In this document: positions 53,463 through 64,000 of the stretch, one piece after another
Layout: every line of letters starts with the position of its first letter
Position numbering within the stretch: the stretch's first letter is position 1
NCBI RefSeq assembly: GCF_006742205.1
Contig: NZ_AP019721.1
Location: 1,178,001-1,242,000 of the forward strand
Reading direction: 5' to 3'
Length of the DNA: 64,000 bases
Origin: Staphylococcus epidermidis
Lineage (GTDB): Bacteria; Bacillota; Bacilli; Staphylococcales; Staphylococcaceae
Made by a program: the position numbers and the translations under genes
Notes under the pieces: model-generated
Databases searched by the model: none
Seen by the model: the letters and a program-made list of their open reading frames with translations, nothing else
Told to the model about the DNA's origin: nothing

Positions 53463-55286
53463 ATGGATAAGCAAGAACGATACAATAGAAGAGAAAATAT
53501 TAGAAATTTCTCCATTATTGCTCATATAGACCATGGTAAATCGACATTAGCTGATCGAATTTTAGAGAATACAAAATCAGTTGAAACTCGAGAAATGCAA
53601 GATCAATTACTTGACTCTATGGATTTGGAAAGAGAACGAGGCATCACTATTAAACTAAATGCTGTTCGATTAAAATACGAAGCTAAAGATGGAGAAACTT
53701 ACACATTTCATTTGATAGATACACCAGGACATGTCGACTTTACATATGAGGTTTCTCGCTCATTAGCTGCATGTGAAGGTGCAATTCTTGTAGTTGATGC
53801 TGCCCAAGGTATAGAAGCACAAACCTTAGCAAACGTTTATTTAGCATTAGATAACGATTTGGAACTTTTGCCAGTTGTTAATAAAATAGACTTGCCTGCA
53901 GCTGAGCCCGATAGAGTTAAGCAAGAATTAGAAGATGTTATAGGTATAGATCAAGAAGATGTAGTACTTGCAAGTGCTAAGTCAAATATAGGTATTGAAG
54001 AAATTTTAGAGAAAATAGTTGATGTTGTACCAGCACCGGACGGTGATCCAGAAGCCCCACTTAAAGCACTTATCTTTGATTCAGAATATGATCCATACAG
54101 AGGAGTAATATCTTCAATTCGAATTATTGATGGTGTTGTTAAAGCTGGAGATAGGATTAAAATGATGGCTACCGGTAAAGAATTTGAAGTTACAGAAGTC
54201 GGAATCAATACACCTAAGCAACTACCGGTAGAAGAATTAACAGTTGGTGATGTGGGTTATATTATCGCAAGTATCAAAAATGTTGATGATTCTAGAGTAG
54301 GTGACACAATTACTTTAGCTGAAAGACCTGCTGACAAACCGTTACAAGGATATAAAAAGATGAATCCAATGGTATTTTGTGGTCTATTCCCTATTGACAA
54401 TAAAGACTATAATGACCTAAGAGAAGCTTTAGAAAAATTACAACTTAATGACGCATCCTTAGAGTTTGAACCAGAGTCTTCACAAGCACTTGGTTTTGGA
54501 TACAGAACTGGATTTTTAGGAATGTTACATATGGAGATTATTCAAGAAAGAATTGAAAGAGAATTTGGTATTGAACTCATTGCAACAGCGCCTTCTGTTA
54601 TCTATCAATGTATCTTAAAAGATGGTTCTGAAGTTTCAGTTGATAATCCAGCACAAATGCCCGAAAGAGATAAAATAGAACATATTTATGAACCATTTGT
54701 CAAAGCTACGATGATGGTGCCGAATGATTATGTAGGTGCAGTGATGGAATTATGTCAACGTAAAAGAGGTCAATTTATAAACATGGATTATCTTGATGAT
54801 ATAAGAGTTAATATTGTTTATGAAATTCCATTATCAGAAGTAGTTTTCGATTTCTTTGATCAACTTAAATCTAACACAAAAGGGTATGCTTCTTTTGATT
54901 ATGAATTTATTGAGAATAAAGAAAGTAATCTTGTTAAAATGGACATATTACTGAATGGAGATAAAGTTGATGCTCTAAGTTTTATTGTCCATAGAGATTT
55001 TGCATATGAAAGAGGGAAAGCGCTTGTCGAAAAATTAAAAACATTAATTCCACGACAACAATTTGAAGTGCCAGTTCAGGCGGCTATTGGTCAAAAAATT
55101 GTTGCACGAACAAACATTAAATCTATGGGTAAAAATGTTTTATCTAAATGTTATGGTGGAGATATCAGTCGTAAACGAAAACTTTTAGAAAAACAAAAAG
55201 CAGGTAAAGCTAAAATGAAAGCAGTAGGCAATGTAGAAATTCCGCAAGATGCATTTTTAGCAGTATTAAAAATGGACGATGAATAA
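53463..55286 (+). CDS. lepA: Translation elongation factor 4 (LepA)
   Basis: A ribosomal GTPase that acts on stalled or assembling ribosomes. It has 607 residues from ATG 53463 ([17 protein letters not shown]) behind AGAAGG; longer in-frame starts are not conserved. G motifs are [14 protein letters not shown] (near 17), DTPGHVDF (near 81), and NKIDLP (near 137). EF-G-like domains II, III and V follow, with the LepA-specific C-terminal domain ending in [20 protein letters not shown]. It is a single gene with its own promoter. Confidence 0.97.
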   Translation: MDKQERYNRRENIRNFSIIAHIDHGKSTLADRILENTKSVETREMQDQLLDSMDLERERGITIKLNAVRLKYEAKDGETYTFHLIDTPGHVDFTYEVSRSLAACEGAILVVDAAQGIEAQTLANVYLALDNDLELLPVVNKIDLPAAEPDRVKQELEDVIGIDQEDVVLASAKSNIGIEEILEKIVDVVPAPDGDPEAPLKALIFDSEYDPYRGVISSIRIIDGVVKAGDRIKMMATGKEFEVTEVGINTPKQLPVEELTVGDVGYIIASIKNVDDSRVGDTITLAERPADKPLQGYKKMNPMVFCGLFPIDNKDYNDLREALEKLQLNDASLEFEPESSQALGFGYRTGFLGMLHMEIIQERIEREFGIELIATAPSVIYQCILKDGSEVSVDNPAQMPERDKIEHIYEPFVKATMMVPNDYVGAVMELCQRKRGQFINMDYLDDIRVNIVYEIPLSEVVFDFFDQLKSNTKGYASFDYEFIENKESNLVKMDILLNGDKVDALSFIVHRDFAYERGKALVEKLKTLIPRQQFEVPVQAAIGQKIVARTNIKSMGKNVLSKCYGGDISRKRKLLEKQKAGKAKMKAVGNVEIPQDAFLAVLKMDDE

Positions 55287-55294
55287 TGTAGATT

Positions 55295-55334
55295 AATGGG
55301 GTATAGACATTCTTAATGTCTTACCTCATTTTAT
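55295..55334 (+). terminator. Intrinsic terminator after lepA
   Basis: AATGGGGTATAGACATT and AATGTCTTACCTCATT arms followed by TTAT. It separates lepA from hemW. Confidence 0.75.
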
Positions 55335-55404
55335 AATGTCTAGAATGATATAAATATATAATGTAAAAACTATACTAAATGATTTAAAGATTGGTGGTTA
55401 TAAA

Positions 55405-56529
55405 GTGAATGTAAAAAGTGCATATATTCATATTCCATTTTGCTATAGAATTTGTACTTATTGTGATTTCAACAAATACTTTATCGATAAACAGCCAGTT
55501 GATGAATACTTAGACGCACTTATTAGCGAGATGCAAGTTAAAAATAATAGAGACCTTGAAACAATGTATGTCGGAGGTGGTACACCGACAGCCTTGAATA
55601 TGAGACAACTTGAGAAGCTACTTAGAGCAATTAATCAAACATTTACAATTAGCGGAGAATTTTCTTTTGAAGCTAATCCTGATGAGTTAACTTATGAAAA
55701 AGTTGCACTTTTAAAACAATATGGCGTAAATAGAATATCGATGGGTGTACAAACATTTAAACCTGAATTATTAAAAATTTTAGGCAGAACCCATAAAACT
55801 GAAGATATATATGATGCTGTTAGTCATGCCCGAAAGGCAGGTATTGAATCAATAAGTTTGGATTTAATGTATCATTTACCACAACAAACTATCGACGATT
55901 TTAAAGACAGCCTGGAGCGTGCCATTGCATTGGATATTGATCATATTTCAAGTTATGGATTAATTCTTGAACCTAAAACCCAGTTTTATAATTTGTATAG
56001 AAAGGGACATTTAAAATTACCAAATGAAGATTTAGGGGCAGAAATGTATCGGTTTTTAATGGAGCGTATGAAAAACTCACCATTTCATCAATATGAGATT
56101 TCTAATTTTGGTAAACTTAATCATGAATCAAACCATAATAAAGTATATTGGTTAAATGAAGAATACTATGGCTTTGGTGCTGGTGCAAGTGGTTATGTAA
56201 ACGGTGTACGTTACACAAATCTTAATCCAGTAAATCATTATATTAAAGCGATAAATGAAGGGAAAAAACCAATACTATCTGAAACGTCTCCTACTTATAA
56301 CGAAAGAATGGAAGAAGAAATGTTTCTTGGTTTAAGAATGAATCAAGGTGTGAGTAAAAGCCGTTTTAAGAAAAAGTTTAATAAATTAATCGATGAGGTG
56401 TTTGGTGAAACTATTAAAGATTTGAGGTGTAGGGGACTCATAAAAGAAGAAGGAGAATTTATATCTTTAACCGAACGCGGAAAAGTTATAGGTAACGAAG
56501 TTTTTGAAGCATTTTTACTAAACTCATAA
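55405..56529 (+). CDS. hemW: Radical SAM heme chaperone HemW
   Basis: A radical SAM protein that binds and probably delivers heme to respiratory enzymes; not a true coproporphyrinogen oxidase. It has 374 residues with CYRICTYCDF near residue 11 (the CxxxCxxC cluster), VGGGTPTAL near 56 and the HemW-specific HNKVYW near 246. The C-terminal HemN_C domain follows. It starts at GTG 55405. In Bacillales it lies between lepA and hrcA, as here. Confidence 0.92.
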   Translation: MNVKSAYIHIPFCYRICTYCDFNKYFIDKQPVDEYLDALISEMQVKNNRDLETMYVGGGTPTALNMRQLEKLLRAINQTFTISGEFSFEANPDELTYEKVALLKQYGVNRISMGVQTFKPELLKILGRTHKTEDIYDAVSHARKAGIESISLDLMYHLPQQTIDDFKDSLERAIALDIDHISSYGLILEPKTQFYNLYRKGHLKLPNEDLGAEMYRFLMERMKNSPFHQYEISNFGKLNHESNHNKVYWLNEEYYGFGAGASGYVNGVRYTNLNPVNHYIKAINEGKKPILSETSPTYNERMEEEMFLGLRMNQGVSKSRFKKKFNKLIDEVFGETIKDLRCRGLIKEEGEFISLTERGKVIGNEVFEAFLLNS

Positions 56530-56555
56530 AAAGTTAGAAATTTTAGTGCTTTAAC

Positions 56556-56572
56556 ATTGACTTACTTTGACC
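56556..56572 (+). promoter_or_regulatory. CtsR operator
   Basis: ATTGACT-TAC-TTTGACC is a pair of heptads spaced by three bases. Its reverse complement matches the CtsR operator consensus (A/G)GTCAAANAN(A/G)GTCAAA. It lies just upstream of the CIRCE element and fits the dual CtsR/HrcA control described for the staphylococcal dnaK operon. Confidence 0.85.
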
Positions 56573-56584
56573 AATTTGATAGAT

Positions 56585-56590
56585 TATAAT
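56585..56590 (+). promoter_or_regulatory. -10 element of the hrcA-grpE-dnaK-dnaJ promoter
   Basis: TATAAT directly abutting CIRCE. A -35-like TTACTT at 56562-56567, inside the CtsR site, is 17 bases upstream. Both repressor sites therefore cover the core promoter. Confidence 0.75.
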
Positions 56591-56616
56591 TAGCACTTGA
56601 GATAAAAGAGTGCTAA
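56590..56616 (+). promoter_or_regulatory. CIRCE element (HrcA operator)
   Basis: TTAGCACTT-N9-GAGTGCTAA, one mismatch from the canonical 9-9-9 inverted repeat TTAGCACTC-N9-GAGTGCTAA. It is 12 bases before the hrcA ATG, and its 3' arm runs into the ribosome site, so bound HrcA would block transcription from the promoter immediately upstream. Confidence 0.97.
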
Positions 56617-56628
56617 TGAGGTGAAAAC

Positions 56629-57606
56629 ATGATTACAAAAAGACAATTAAGCATCCTTAATGCTATTGTTGAAGATTATGTTGATTTTGGACAACCGATT
56701 GGATCTAAAACTCTAATTCATCGTCATCACTTGGATGTGAGTCCAGCTACCATTAGAAATGAAATGAAGCAACTTGAAGAAATGCATTTCATTGAGAAGA
56801 CACACACATCTTCTGGAAGGGTGCCATCTGAATCAGGGATTAGATATTATGTCAATCGCCTTTTAGAACAAACATCTCATCAAAGTCAAAACAAAATTCA
56901 ACGTTTAAATCAATTATTAATTGAGAATCATTATGATAGTTCGACTGCACTCACAAACTTTGCACACGAATTATCTATGAAATCTCAATATGCAACGTTG
57001 GTAGTCCGCCCTAATCATAAACAAGATGTTATAAATGATATACATCTTATTCGTGCTAACAACCATTTGATTATTTTAGTAATGGTATTTTCCTCTGGAC
57101 ATGTTGAAAATATACATTTTGTATCACATGCTCAACTAAATAATATTAATTTAAATAAAATAGCAAACTTTTTGACCGAACATTTCAGTTTTAATCGTAA
57201 AGTACTAACTCAAAACATTGAGTCTTACTTTAGTCAAAAAGAAGAGCTATTACTTGCAAATGAAGTAGTTGAGATGATAAATTTACAAATTGGTAATCAA
57301 AGTAATAGCATTTATATGGGTGGAAAGGTTAAACTTATTGATGCGTTAAATGAGTCCAACGTTTCATCTATTCAACCGATTCTTCAATATATAGAATCAA
57401 ATAAAATAACTGAATTATTAGAAGATATATCAACATCTCAAATCAATGTCCGAATTGGTAAAGAGATTGATGATAGTTTAAGCGATATATCAATTGTGAC
57501 TAGTCAGTATCATTTTGATGAGTCACTAAAAGGTCAAATTGCAGTAATCGGACCAACTGCAATGCATTATCAAAATGTAATTCAATTATTAAACCGTATA
57601 TGGTAG
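56629..57606 (+). CDS. hrcA: Heat-inducible transcription repressor HrcA
   Basis: 325 residues with an N-terminal winged helix ([19 protein letters not shown] and [20 protein letters not shown], about 5-60) followed by [17 protein letters not shown] and a GAF-like and dimerisation region. It represses its own operon at CIRCE and needs GroEL to fold, which makes it a heat-shock sensor. First gene of the operon; grpE follows 28 bases later. Confidence 0.96.
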   Translation: MITKRQLSILNAIVEDYVDFGQPIGSKTLIHRHHLDVSPATIRNEMKQLEEMHFIEKTHTSSGRVPSESGIRYYVNRLLEQTSHQSQNKIQRLNQLLIENHYDSSTALTNFAHELSMKSQYATLVVRPNHKQDVINDIHLIRANNHLIILVMVFSSGHVENIHFVSHAQLNNINLNKIANFLTEHFSFNRKVLTQNIESYFSQKEELLLANEVVEMINLQIGNQSNSIYMGGKVKLIDALNESNVSSIQPILQYIESNKITELLEDISTSQINVRIGKEIDDSLSDISIVTSQYHFDESLKGQIAVIGPTAMHYQNVIQLLNRIW

Positions 57607-57634
57607 TAATTGGAATTGTATTGGAGGTCAGACT

Positions 57635-58267
57635 ATGTCAGAAAAAGATCAGTCAGTGAATAATACTGAGGAAGATTTCAATGTAGAAACTGAAGACAAT
57701 CAGAATGATACAAATATTGAAAACTCAGTATCTAACACAGATAATAGTGAAGCTAATGCTAGCGATTCAGAAAATAATTCAGAAGAAAGTATCAAGGATG
57801 AAGAGTCAGAGTCTCAAGATACTAAAATTAAAGAATTAGAAAAGCTTGCAAATGACAATGAAGAAAAATATTTAAGATTATATGCTGAATTCGAAAATTA
57901 TAAACGTCGAATTCAAAAAGAAAATCAAATTAATGCTACTTATAAAGCTCAAGGTGTTTTAACTGACATTTTACCGTCTATAGATAATATTGAGCGTGCA
58001 CTACAAATTGAAGGTGATGATGAATCGTTCAAATCACTTCAAAAAGGAGTGCAGATGGTTCATGAAAGTTTACTAAGAGCTTTAAAAGACAATGGTCTTG
58101 AAGAAATTTTAGCTGAAGGTAAGGAATTCGATCCTAATTTACATCAAGCTGTCGTTCAAGATGACAATCCTGATTTTAAATCAGGAGAAGTTACTCAAGA
58201 ATTACAAAAAGGATACAAACTTAAGGATCGTGTTTTAAGACCATCAATGGTAAAAGTAAATCAATAA
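57635..58267 (+). CDS. grpE: Nucleotide exchange factor GrpE
   Basis: 210 residues. An acidic disordered N-terminus (about 1-65, rich in D, E, N, S) is followed by a long coiled coil ([17 protein letters not shown] near 89) and the C-terminal beta-wing domain with [18 protein letters not shown] near 163. It releases ADP from DnaK and can act as a thermosensor. Tight spacing with hrcA and dnaK. Confidence 0.96.
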   Translation: MSEKDQSVNNTEEDFNVETEDNQNDTNIENSVSNTDNSEANASDSENNSEESIKDEESESQDTKIKELEKLANDNEEKYLRLYAEFENYKRRIQKENQINATYKAQGVLTDILPSIDNIERALQIEGDDESFKSLQKGVQMVHESLLRALKDNGLEEILAEGKEFDPNLHQAVVQDDNPDFKSGEVTQELQKGYKLKDRVLRPSMVKVNQ

Positions 58268-58322
58268 TTTGATTGAAAATACATTGAAATAAATAAAATG
58301 ATTAAATTGGAGGAATTATATT

Positions 58323-60152
58323 ATGGGTAAAGTAATTGGAATTGATTTAGGTACAACTAACTCTTGTGTTTCTATCTTAGAAGGAGATGAACCAAAAGTA
58401 ATTCAAAACCCAGAAGGTGCACGTACTACACCATCAGTGGTTGCATTTAAAAATGGTGAAACTCAAGTGGGTGAAGTAGCAAAACGACAAGCTATCACAA
58501 ACCCTAACACTGTACAATCTATTAAACGTCATATGGGTACAGATTATAAAGTAGATATTGAAGGTAAATCATATACACCACAAGAACTTTCAGCAATGAT
58601 TTTACAAAATTTAAAAAGCACTGCAGAAAACTATTTAGGGGATACAGTAGACAAAGCTGTTATCACTGTCCCTGCTTATTTCAATGATGGTGAACGTCAA
58701 GCAACTAAAGATGCTGGTAAAATTGCAGGCTTAGAAGTTGAACGTATTATCAACGAACCTACAGCTGCTGCACTTGCTTATGGTTTAGATAAAACTGAAA
58801 CAGATCAAAAGGTTCTCGTATTTGACTTAGGTGGGGGAACATTTGACGTATCTATTCTAGAGTTAGGCGACGGCGTATTTGAAGTATTATCAACTGCCGG
58901 AGATAATAAACTTGGTGGCGATGACTTCGACCAAGTGATTATTGATTATCTTGTTTCAGAATTCAAGAAAGAGAATGGTGTAGATTTATCACAAGATAAA
59001 ATGGCATTACAAAGATTAAAAGATGCTGCCGAAAAAGCTAAAAAAGATTTATCAGGTGTTTCTCAAACTCAAATTTCATTACCATTCATTTCTGCTGGAG
59101 AAAATGGCCCATTACACTTAGAAATTAGTTTAACTCGTTCTAAATTTGAGGAATTAGCTGATTCATTAATCAAAAAAACTATGGAACCGACTCGTCAAGC
59201 ATTAAAAGATGCTGGTTTATCTACTTCAGAAATAGATGAAGTTATTTTAGTTGGTGGTTCAACACGTATTCCGGCCGTTCAAGAAGCTGTTAAAAAAGAA
59301 ATTGGGAAAGAACCACATAAAGGTGTTAACCCAGATGAAGTTGTAGCAATGGGTGCTGCTATTCAAGCTGGTGTAATCACAGGTGATGTTAAAGATGTAG
59401 TATTACTTGATGTTACGCCATTATCTTTAGGTATCGAAATTATGGGTGGACGTATGAACACATTAATTGAACGTAATACTACTATTCCAACTTCCAAATC
59501 ACAAGTTTATTCTACAGCAGCTGACAATCAACCAGCAGTAGATATTCATGTATTACAAGGTGAACGTCCAATGGCATCTGACAACAAAACTTTAGGAAGA
59601 TTCCAATTAACTGACATTCCACCTGCACCACGTGGTGTACCTCAAATCGAAGTAACATTTGATATCGATAAAAACGGTATTGTTAACGTTACAGCTAAAG
59701 ATTTAGGTACTAATAAAGAACAAAACATTACAATACAATCAAGCTCATCTCTATCTGATGAAGAAATCGATCGCATGGTGAAAGATGCTGAAGAAAATGC
59801 TGAAGCAGATAAAAAACGTCGTGAAGAAGTAGACTTGCGAAACGAAGCAGATAGTCTAGTATTCCAAGTTGAAAAAACAGTTAAAGACTTAGGCGAAAAT
59901 ATTAGCGATGAAGATAAGAAAAATGCTGAAGAGAAAAAAGATGCACTTAAAACAGCATTAGAAGGTGAAGACATCGACGATATTAAAGCTAAAAAAGAAG
60001 AACTTGAAAAAGTAATTCAGGAATTATCTGCAAAAGTTTATGAACAAGCTCAACAAGCACAACAACAAGGCCAAGAAGAACAAGGTTCTCAAGATAGCAC
60101 TGTTGAAGATGCAGACTTTAAAGAAGTTAAAGATGACGAAGATAAAAAATAA
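58323..60152 (+). CDS. dnaK: Chaperone DnaK (Hsp70)
   Basis: 609 residues. The ATPase domain begins [17 protein letters not shown], with the Hsp70 signatures [14 protein letters not shown] near 165 and [16 protein letters not shown] near 305. The substrate-binding domain follows from about 365 ([16 protein letters not shown]), then a helical lid and a glutamine/acidic tail ending [16 protein letters not shown]. The 24-residue ATPase insertion of Gram-negative DnaK is lacking, as in other Firmicutes. A strong AGGAGG-like ribosome site precedes it. Confidence 0.98.
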   Translation: MGKVIGIDLGTTNSCVSILEGDEPKVIQNPEGARTTPSVVAFKNGETQVGEVAKRQAITNPNTVQSIKRHMGTDYKVDIEGKSYTPQELSAMILQNLKSTAENYLGDTVDKAVITVPAYFNDGERQATKDAGKIAGLEVERIINEPTAAALAYGLDKTETDQKVLVFDLGGGTFDVSILELGDGVFEVLSTAGDNKLGGDDFDQVIIDYLVSEFKKENGVDLSQDKMALQRLKDAAEKAKKDLSGVSQTQISLPFISAGENGPLHLEISLTRSKFEELADSLIKKTMEPTRQALKDAGLSTSEIDEVILVGGSTRIPAVQEAVKKEIGKEPHKGVNPDEVVAMGAAIQAGVITGDVKDVVLLDVTPLSLGIEIMGGRMNTLIERNTTIPTSKSQVYSTAADNQPAVDIHVLQGERPMASDNKTLGRFQLTDIPPAPRGVPQIEVTFDIDKNGIVNVTAKDLGTNKEQNITIQSSSSLSDEEIDRMVKDAEENAEADKKRREEVDLRNEADSLVFQVEKTVKDLGENISDEDKKNAEEKKDALKTALEGEDIDDIKAKKEELEKVIQELSAKVYEQAQQAQQQGQEEQGSQDSTVEDADFKEVKDDEDKK

Positions 60153-60191
60153 GTTTAGTATCTAACTTATAATTATCTATTAATTTTTAGT

Positions 60192-60232
60192 AAAAAAAGT
60201 CAAAGTCAATCGATCATTGACTTTGACTTTTT
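60192..60232 (+). terminator. Terminator between dnaK and dnaJ
   Basis: AAAGTCAAAGTCAAT and its exact complement ATTGACTTTGACTTT with a 5-base loop, flanked by A and T runs. Because dnaJ follows without an obvious own promoter, this probably lowers rather than ends transcription and sets the DnaK:DnaJ ratio. Confidence 0.85.
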
Positions 60233-60296
60233 ATTTGGATATTAAGAAACAATTAGATAAACTATTCTTGTTAAACGTATAAAAGGAGAGGTAATT

Positions 60297-61418
60297 ATGG
60301 CCAAAAGAGACTATTATGAAGTCTTAGGCGTAAACAAAAGCGCTTCTAAAGACGAAATTAAAAAAGCTTATCGTAAATTATCAAAAAAATACCATCCAGA
60401 TATAAATAAAGAAGAAGGCGCAGACGAAAAATTCAAAGAAATCTCCGAAGCATATGAAGTTTTAAGTGATGAAAACAAACGTGCAAATTATGATCAATTT
60501 GGTCATGACGGACCACAAGGCGGATTTGGAAGTCAAGGCTTTGGTGGCAGTGACTTTGGTGGATTTGAAGATATTTTCAGCTCATTCTTTGGTGGCGGTT
60601 CACGTCAAAGAGATCCTAATGCACCTCGCAAAGGTGATGACCTTCAATACACAATGACAATAACATTTGAAGAGGCTGTATTCGGGACAAAAAAAGAAAT
60701 ATCAATAAAAAAAGATGTAACATGTCATACATGTAACGGTGATGGGGCTAAACCTGGTACAAGTAAAAAAACTTGTAGCTATTGTAATGGCGCTGGTCGT
60801 GTTTCTGTTGAACAAAATACTATTTTGGGTAGAGTGAGAACTGAACAAGTTTGTCCTAAATGTGAAGGTAGTGGACAAGAATTTGAAGAACCATGTCCAA
60901 CATGTAAAGGAAAAGGTACTGAAAATAAAACAGTTAAACTAGAAGTAACTGTTCCTGAAGGTGTAGATAACGAACAACAAGTTCGTTTAGCTGGAGAAGG
61001 TTCACCTGGTGTTAACGGAGGACCACATGGTGACCTATATGTGGTGTTCAGAGTTAAACCATCCAATACATTTGAACGTGATGGAGACGATATCTACTAT
61101 AATCTAGATATTAGCTTTTCACAGGCTGCACTAGGTGATGAAATTAAGATACCTACATTAAAAAGTAATGTTGTTTTAACCATTCCGGCAGGTACACAAA
61201 CGGGTAAACAATTCCGACTTAAAGATAAAGGTGTAAAGAATGTTCATGGTTATGGCTACGGGGACTTATTTGTCAACATAAAAGTGGTTACACCAACAAA
61301 ATTAAATGACCGTCAAAAAGAATTATTAAAAGAATTTGCTGAAATTAATGGTGAAAATATAAATGAACAGTCCTCTAATTTCAAAGATAGAGCGAAAAGA
61401 TTCTTTAAAGGAGAATAG
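60297..61418 (+). CDS. dnaJ: Chaperone DnaJ (Hsp40)
   Basis: A 373-residue type I Hsp40. J domain (about 4-70) with the HPD motif in YHPDINK, a glycine/phenylalanine linker (about 72-105), four zinc-finger repeats [24 protein letters not shown] and CPTCKGKG (about 145-205), then the substrate-binding C-terminal domains. It stimulates DnaK ATPase. It starts at an ATG after AGGAGAG. prmA begins three bases after its stop. Confidence 0.98.
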   Translation: MAKRDYYEVLGVNKSASKDEIKKAYRKLSKKYHPDINKEEGADEKFKEISEAYEVLSDENKRANYDQFGHDGPQGGFGSQGFGGSDFGGFEDIFSSFFGGGSRQRDPNAPRKGDDLQYTMTITFEEAVFGTKKEISIKKDVTCHTCNGDGAKPGTSKKTCSYCNGAGRVSVEQNTILGRVRTEQVCPKCEGSGQEFEEPCPTCKGKGTENKTVKLEVTVPEGVDNEQQVRLAGEGSPGVNGGPHGDLYVVFRVKPSNTFERDGDDIYYNLDISFSQAALGDEIKIPTLKSNVVLTIPAGTQTGKQFRLKDKGVKNVHGYGYGDLFVNIKVVTPTKLNDRQKELLKEFAEINGENINEQSSNFKDRAKRFFKGE

Positions 61419-61421
61419 TCA

Positions 61422-62360
61422 ATGAATTGGATGGAACTCTCAATTGTAGTTAATCACGAAGTAGAATACGATGTTACAGAAATTCTTGAAAGTTATGGCT
61501 CTAATGGAGTTGTAATTGAAGATTCAAATATTTTAGAAGAACAACCTGTTGATAAGTTTGGAGAAATTTATGACTTAAACCCTGAAGACTATCCTGAAAA
61601 AGGAGTTCGATTAAAAGCTTACTTTAATGAGTTCACTTATAATGAAAACTTAAAATCTAACATCAATTATGAAATATTAAGTCTTCAGCAAATTGATAAA
61701 ACAATTTATGATTACCAGGAAAAACTTATTGCCGAAGTAGATTGGGAAAATGAATGGAAGAATTATTTTCATCCATTTAGAGCTTCAAAACAATTTACGA
61801 TAGTACCAAGTTGGGAATCATATGTTAAAGAAAATGATAACGAATTGTGCATTGAATTAGATCCAGGTATGGCTTTTGGAACAGGTGATCATCCAACGAC
61901 AAGTATGTGTTTAAAAGCAATTGAAACTTTTGTAAAACCAACTGATTCAGTTATCGACGTTGGAACAGGGTCAGGCATTTTAAGTATTGCTAGTCATTTA
62001 CTTGGAGTTCAAAGAATAAAGGCATTAGATATAGATGAAATGGCTGTAAATGTGGCAAAAGAAAACTTTAAGAAAAATCATTGTGATGATGCAATTGAAG
62101 CAGTTCCAGGTAATTTATTAAAAAATGAAAATGAGAAATTTAATATCGTTATTGCAAATATTCTTGCTCATATTATTGAAGAAATGATTGAAGATACTTA
62201 TAATACTTTAATTGAAGATGGTTATTTTATCACATCAGGTATTATTGAAGAAAAGTATCAAGATATAGAATCACAAATGAAGCGTATTGGTTTCAAAATT
62301 ATTTCAGTAGAACATGACAATGGCTGGGTTTGTATAGTTGGTCAGAAAGTGAGTGGATAA
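61422..62360 (+). CDS. prmA: Ribosomal protein L11 methyltransferase PrmA
   Basis: 312 residues. An N-terminal substrate-recognition domain (about 1-90) leads to a class I SAM domain with [19 protein letters not shown] near 178, the [17 protein letters not shown] segment near 150 and the [10 protein letters not shown] catalytic region near 244. It trimethylates L11 lysines. It is directly downstream of dnaJ and part of the same transcript, the usual Bacillales order dnaJ-prmA-rsmE-mtaB. Confidence 0.95.
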
Positions 62361-62361
62361 T

Positions 62362-63114
62362 TTGCAAAGATATTTTATGAATCAAAGCGCTGATGAAAAT
62401 CAGTGCTTTTTTATTGAAAACAAAGAAGACTATCATCATATCGTGAATGTTATGCGCTATAAAGAAGGACAAAATATTATTGTCACTTTTTCAGATGAAA
62501 ATGTATTCAAATGTAAAATTATTTCAATAAACGATCAATCGATTGAAATTAAATTAGTAGAAAAGCAACAAATTAACACTGAACTACCTCAGAACATTAC
62601 AATATGTAGTGGTTTAATCAAAGCAGACAAATATGAATGGATGATACAAAAAGCAACTGAAATGGGGGCAAATGAGTTTATAGCTGTAGCCATGGAACGT
62701 TCTGTGGTCAAGCTCAATGATTCTAAAGTAGAAAAGAAATTATCGAGATGGCAAAAAATTATAAAGGAAGCTGCAGAACAAAGTTATCGTTTAACAATAC
62801 CAAATATAAAATTTAAGTCGAATTTAAAAGAAATTTATGGTATGATAAGTCAATATGACTATGTTCTTATAGCATATGAAGAACAAGCAAAGCACGGTGA
62901 ATTAAGTCAATTTAAGCAAACAATTAAACAATTTAAGACACAGGATCGTGTTTTAATCATATTTGGACCTGAAGGTGGGCTATCAGATAGTGAAATTTCA
63001 TTATTCGGTGATGTAAGTACTATAGTTGGATTAGGTCCACGTATCTTGCGTGCTGAAACTGCACCTCTTTACGCTTTAAGTGCAGTAAGTTATGAAAAAG
63101 AATTATTGGGGTGA
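62362..63114 (+). CDS. rsmE: 16S rRNA m3U1498 methyltransferase RsmE
   Basis: A 250-residue SPOUT methyltransferase. It starts at TTG 62362 (MQRYFM, the usual family opening); GTG 62353 is an alternative that overlaps the prmA end. The N-terminal PUA-like domain (about 1-75) is followed by the trefoil knot with IIFGPEGGLSDSEI near 199 and LGPRILRAETAPLYALSAVS near 225. It follows prmA with almost no gap. Confidence 0.93.
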   Translation: MQRYFMNQSADENQCFFIENKEDYHHIVNVMRYKEGQNIIVTFSDENVFKCKIISINDQSIEIKLVEKQQINTELPQNITICSGLIKADKYEWMIQKATEMGANEFIAVAMERSVVKLNDSKVEKKLSRWQKIIKEAAEQSYRLTIPNIKFKSNLKEIYGMISQYDYVLIAYEEQAKHGELSQFKQTIKQFKTQDRVLIIFGPEGGLSDSEISLFGDVSTIVGLGPRILRAETAPLYALSAVSYEKELLG

Positions 63115-63119
63115 AGATT

Positions 63120-64000
63120 ATGTCAACAGTTGCGTTTCACACATTAGGTTGTAAAGTAAACCATTACGAAACTGAAGCAATTTGGCAATTATTTAAAGAT
63201 GCAAATTATGAAAGAGTAGAATTTGAAACAAATGCTGATGTATTTGTTATTAATACATGTACGGTGACAAATACAGGGGATAAAAAAAGTCGTCAGATAA
63301 TAAGAAGAGCTATTAGACAAAATCCTGATGCAGTCGTTTGTGTAACTGGGTGTTACGCACAAACATCATCTGCCGAAATTATGGAAATCCCTGGTGTTGA
63401 CATCGTTGTAGGTACTCAAGACCGACATAAATTGTTAGACTATATACAACAATTTCAGGACGAGAGACAACCTATTAATGGTGTAGGCAATATCATGAAA
63501 AATAGAACTTATGAAGAATTAGAAGTTCCTTACTTTACTGATAGAACACGTGCTTCATTAAAAATACAGGAAGGCTGCAATAATTTTTGCACGTTCTGTA
63601 TTATCCCGTGGGCACGTGGATTGATGCGTTCTAGAGATCCAGAAAAAGTAGTAGAACAAGCTACTCAACTTGTTAACTCTGGTTATAAGGAGATTGTATT
63701 AACAGGTATTCACACTGGTGGTTATGGGCAAGACCTTAAAAATTATAATCTAGCACAATTGCTAAGAGATTTAGATACTATTGAAGGGCTTGAACGTATA
63801 CGTATTTCTTCTATTGAAGCAAGTCAACTTACTGATGAAGTTATTGATGTCATTGGAAACTCAAATAAGGTGGTACGTCATTTACATATACCGCTACAAT
63901 CTGGGTCTGATGATGTGTTAAAACGTATGAGACGTAAATATACCATGGCACATTTTTCAGAAAGATTGACAAAATTACATCAAGCATTACCTGATTTAGC
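63120..64000 (+). CDS. mtaB: tRNA t6A37 methylthiotransferase MtaB, N-terminal part
   Basis: Adds a 2-methylthio group to t6A37 (making ms2t6A) using a radical SAM cluster and an auxiliary cluster. 293 codons are visible before the window ends. The start MSTVAFHTLGCKVNHYETE follows GGGGTGAAG. The N-terminal UPF0004 domain has the three Fe-S cysteines (LGCKVN, INTCTV, VTGCYA). The radical SAM motif is CNNFCTFCIIP (about residues 156-166). The C-terminal TRAM domain is cut off. It is named yqeV in Bacillus. Confidence 0.95.
   Translation, partial: MSTVAFHTLGCKVNHYETEAIWQLFKDANYERVEFETNADVFVINTCTVTNTGDKKSRQIIRRAIRQNPDAVVCVTGCYAQTSSAEIMEIPGVDIVVGTQDRHKLLDYIQQFQDERQPINGVGNIMKNRTYEELEVPYFTDRTRASLKIQEGCNNFCTFCIIPWARGLMRSRDPEKVVEQATQLVNSGYKEIVLTGIHTGGYGQDLKNYNLAQLLRDLDTIEGLERIRISSIEASQLTDEVIDVIGNSNKVVRHLHIPLQSGSDDVLKRMRRKYTMAHFSERLTKLHQALPDL

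Noticed and set aside
60192..60232. GTCAAAGTCAA in the dnaK terminator as a CtsR site
   Set aside because: The heptads lack the three-base spacing of CtsR operators and lie in a terminator stem, not at a promoter.

Overview
The window is a stretch of low-GC chromosome from a staphylococcus, probably a coagulase-negative species near the S. epidermidis / S. haemolyticus group. Gene content and order match the staphylococcal ruvB-to-dnaJ block. The proteins recalled for comparison (AlaS, GreA, RarA, AroE, MtnN, PxpA) are close to the S. aureus versions but not identical. The sporulation genes that sit between comE and lepA in Bacillus are absent. The species cannot be fixed from the sequence alone. 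Nearly all genes are on the plus strand; rarA, a luciferase-like oxidoreductase and rpsT are on the minus strand.

Layout. 1-5513: end of ruvB, queA and tgt (queuosine), yajC and a fused secDF (export). 5514-6256: a non-coding scar with a terminator, a decayed IS1182/IS1272-type transposase remnant and a dispersed intergenic repeat. 6257-13115: recJ, apt, rel (ppGpp), dtd and lytH. 13116-17028: T-box-type leader, hisS-aspS, an intergenic repeat and 6S RNA. 17086-24693: tcdA, rarA, cymR, a 47-codon gene, a flavin oxidoreductase, then the cysteine desulfurase-mnmA pair (2-thiouridine) and a TPR protein. 24695-35569: recD2, an alanine T-box with alaS, ireB-ruvX-DUF1292, the trmR-trhP1-trhP2 wobble-uridine operon, udk and greA. 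35662-36506: a second repeat copy interrupted by an IS200-type element. 36869-42418: a 5-oxoproline cluster (pxpB-pxpC-accB-accC-pxpA-ycsG-like transporter). 42617-48288: mtnN and the yqeG-yqeH-aroE-yhbY-nadD-yqeK-rsfS-yqeM operon. 48347-52801: comEA-comEB-comEC and holA. 52919-64000: rpsT, lepA, hemW, the hrcA-grpE-dnaK-dnaJ heat-shock operon with stacked CtsR and HrcA (CIRCE) operators, prmA, rsmE and the start of mtaB.

The dominant theme is translation and tRNA biology: three synthetases, at least six tRNA-modifying enzymes, ribosome assembly and silencing factors, and stress circuits (Rel, HrcA/CtsR, CymR, 6S RNA). The most interesting accessory unit is the 5-oxoproline cluster. Its AccC + AccB + PxpB/PxpC set contains all the parts of a urea-carboxylase-type biotin enzyme in split form. 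It also carries an NRAMP-fold transporter that appears to lack the metal-binding motifs. I saw no prophage, CRISPR array, tRNA or rRNA gene, and no wholly new defence or mobile system.
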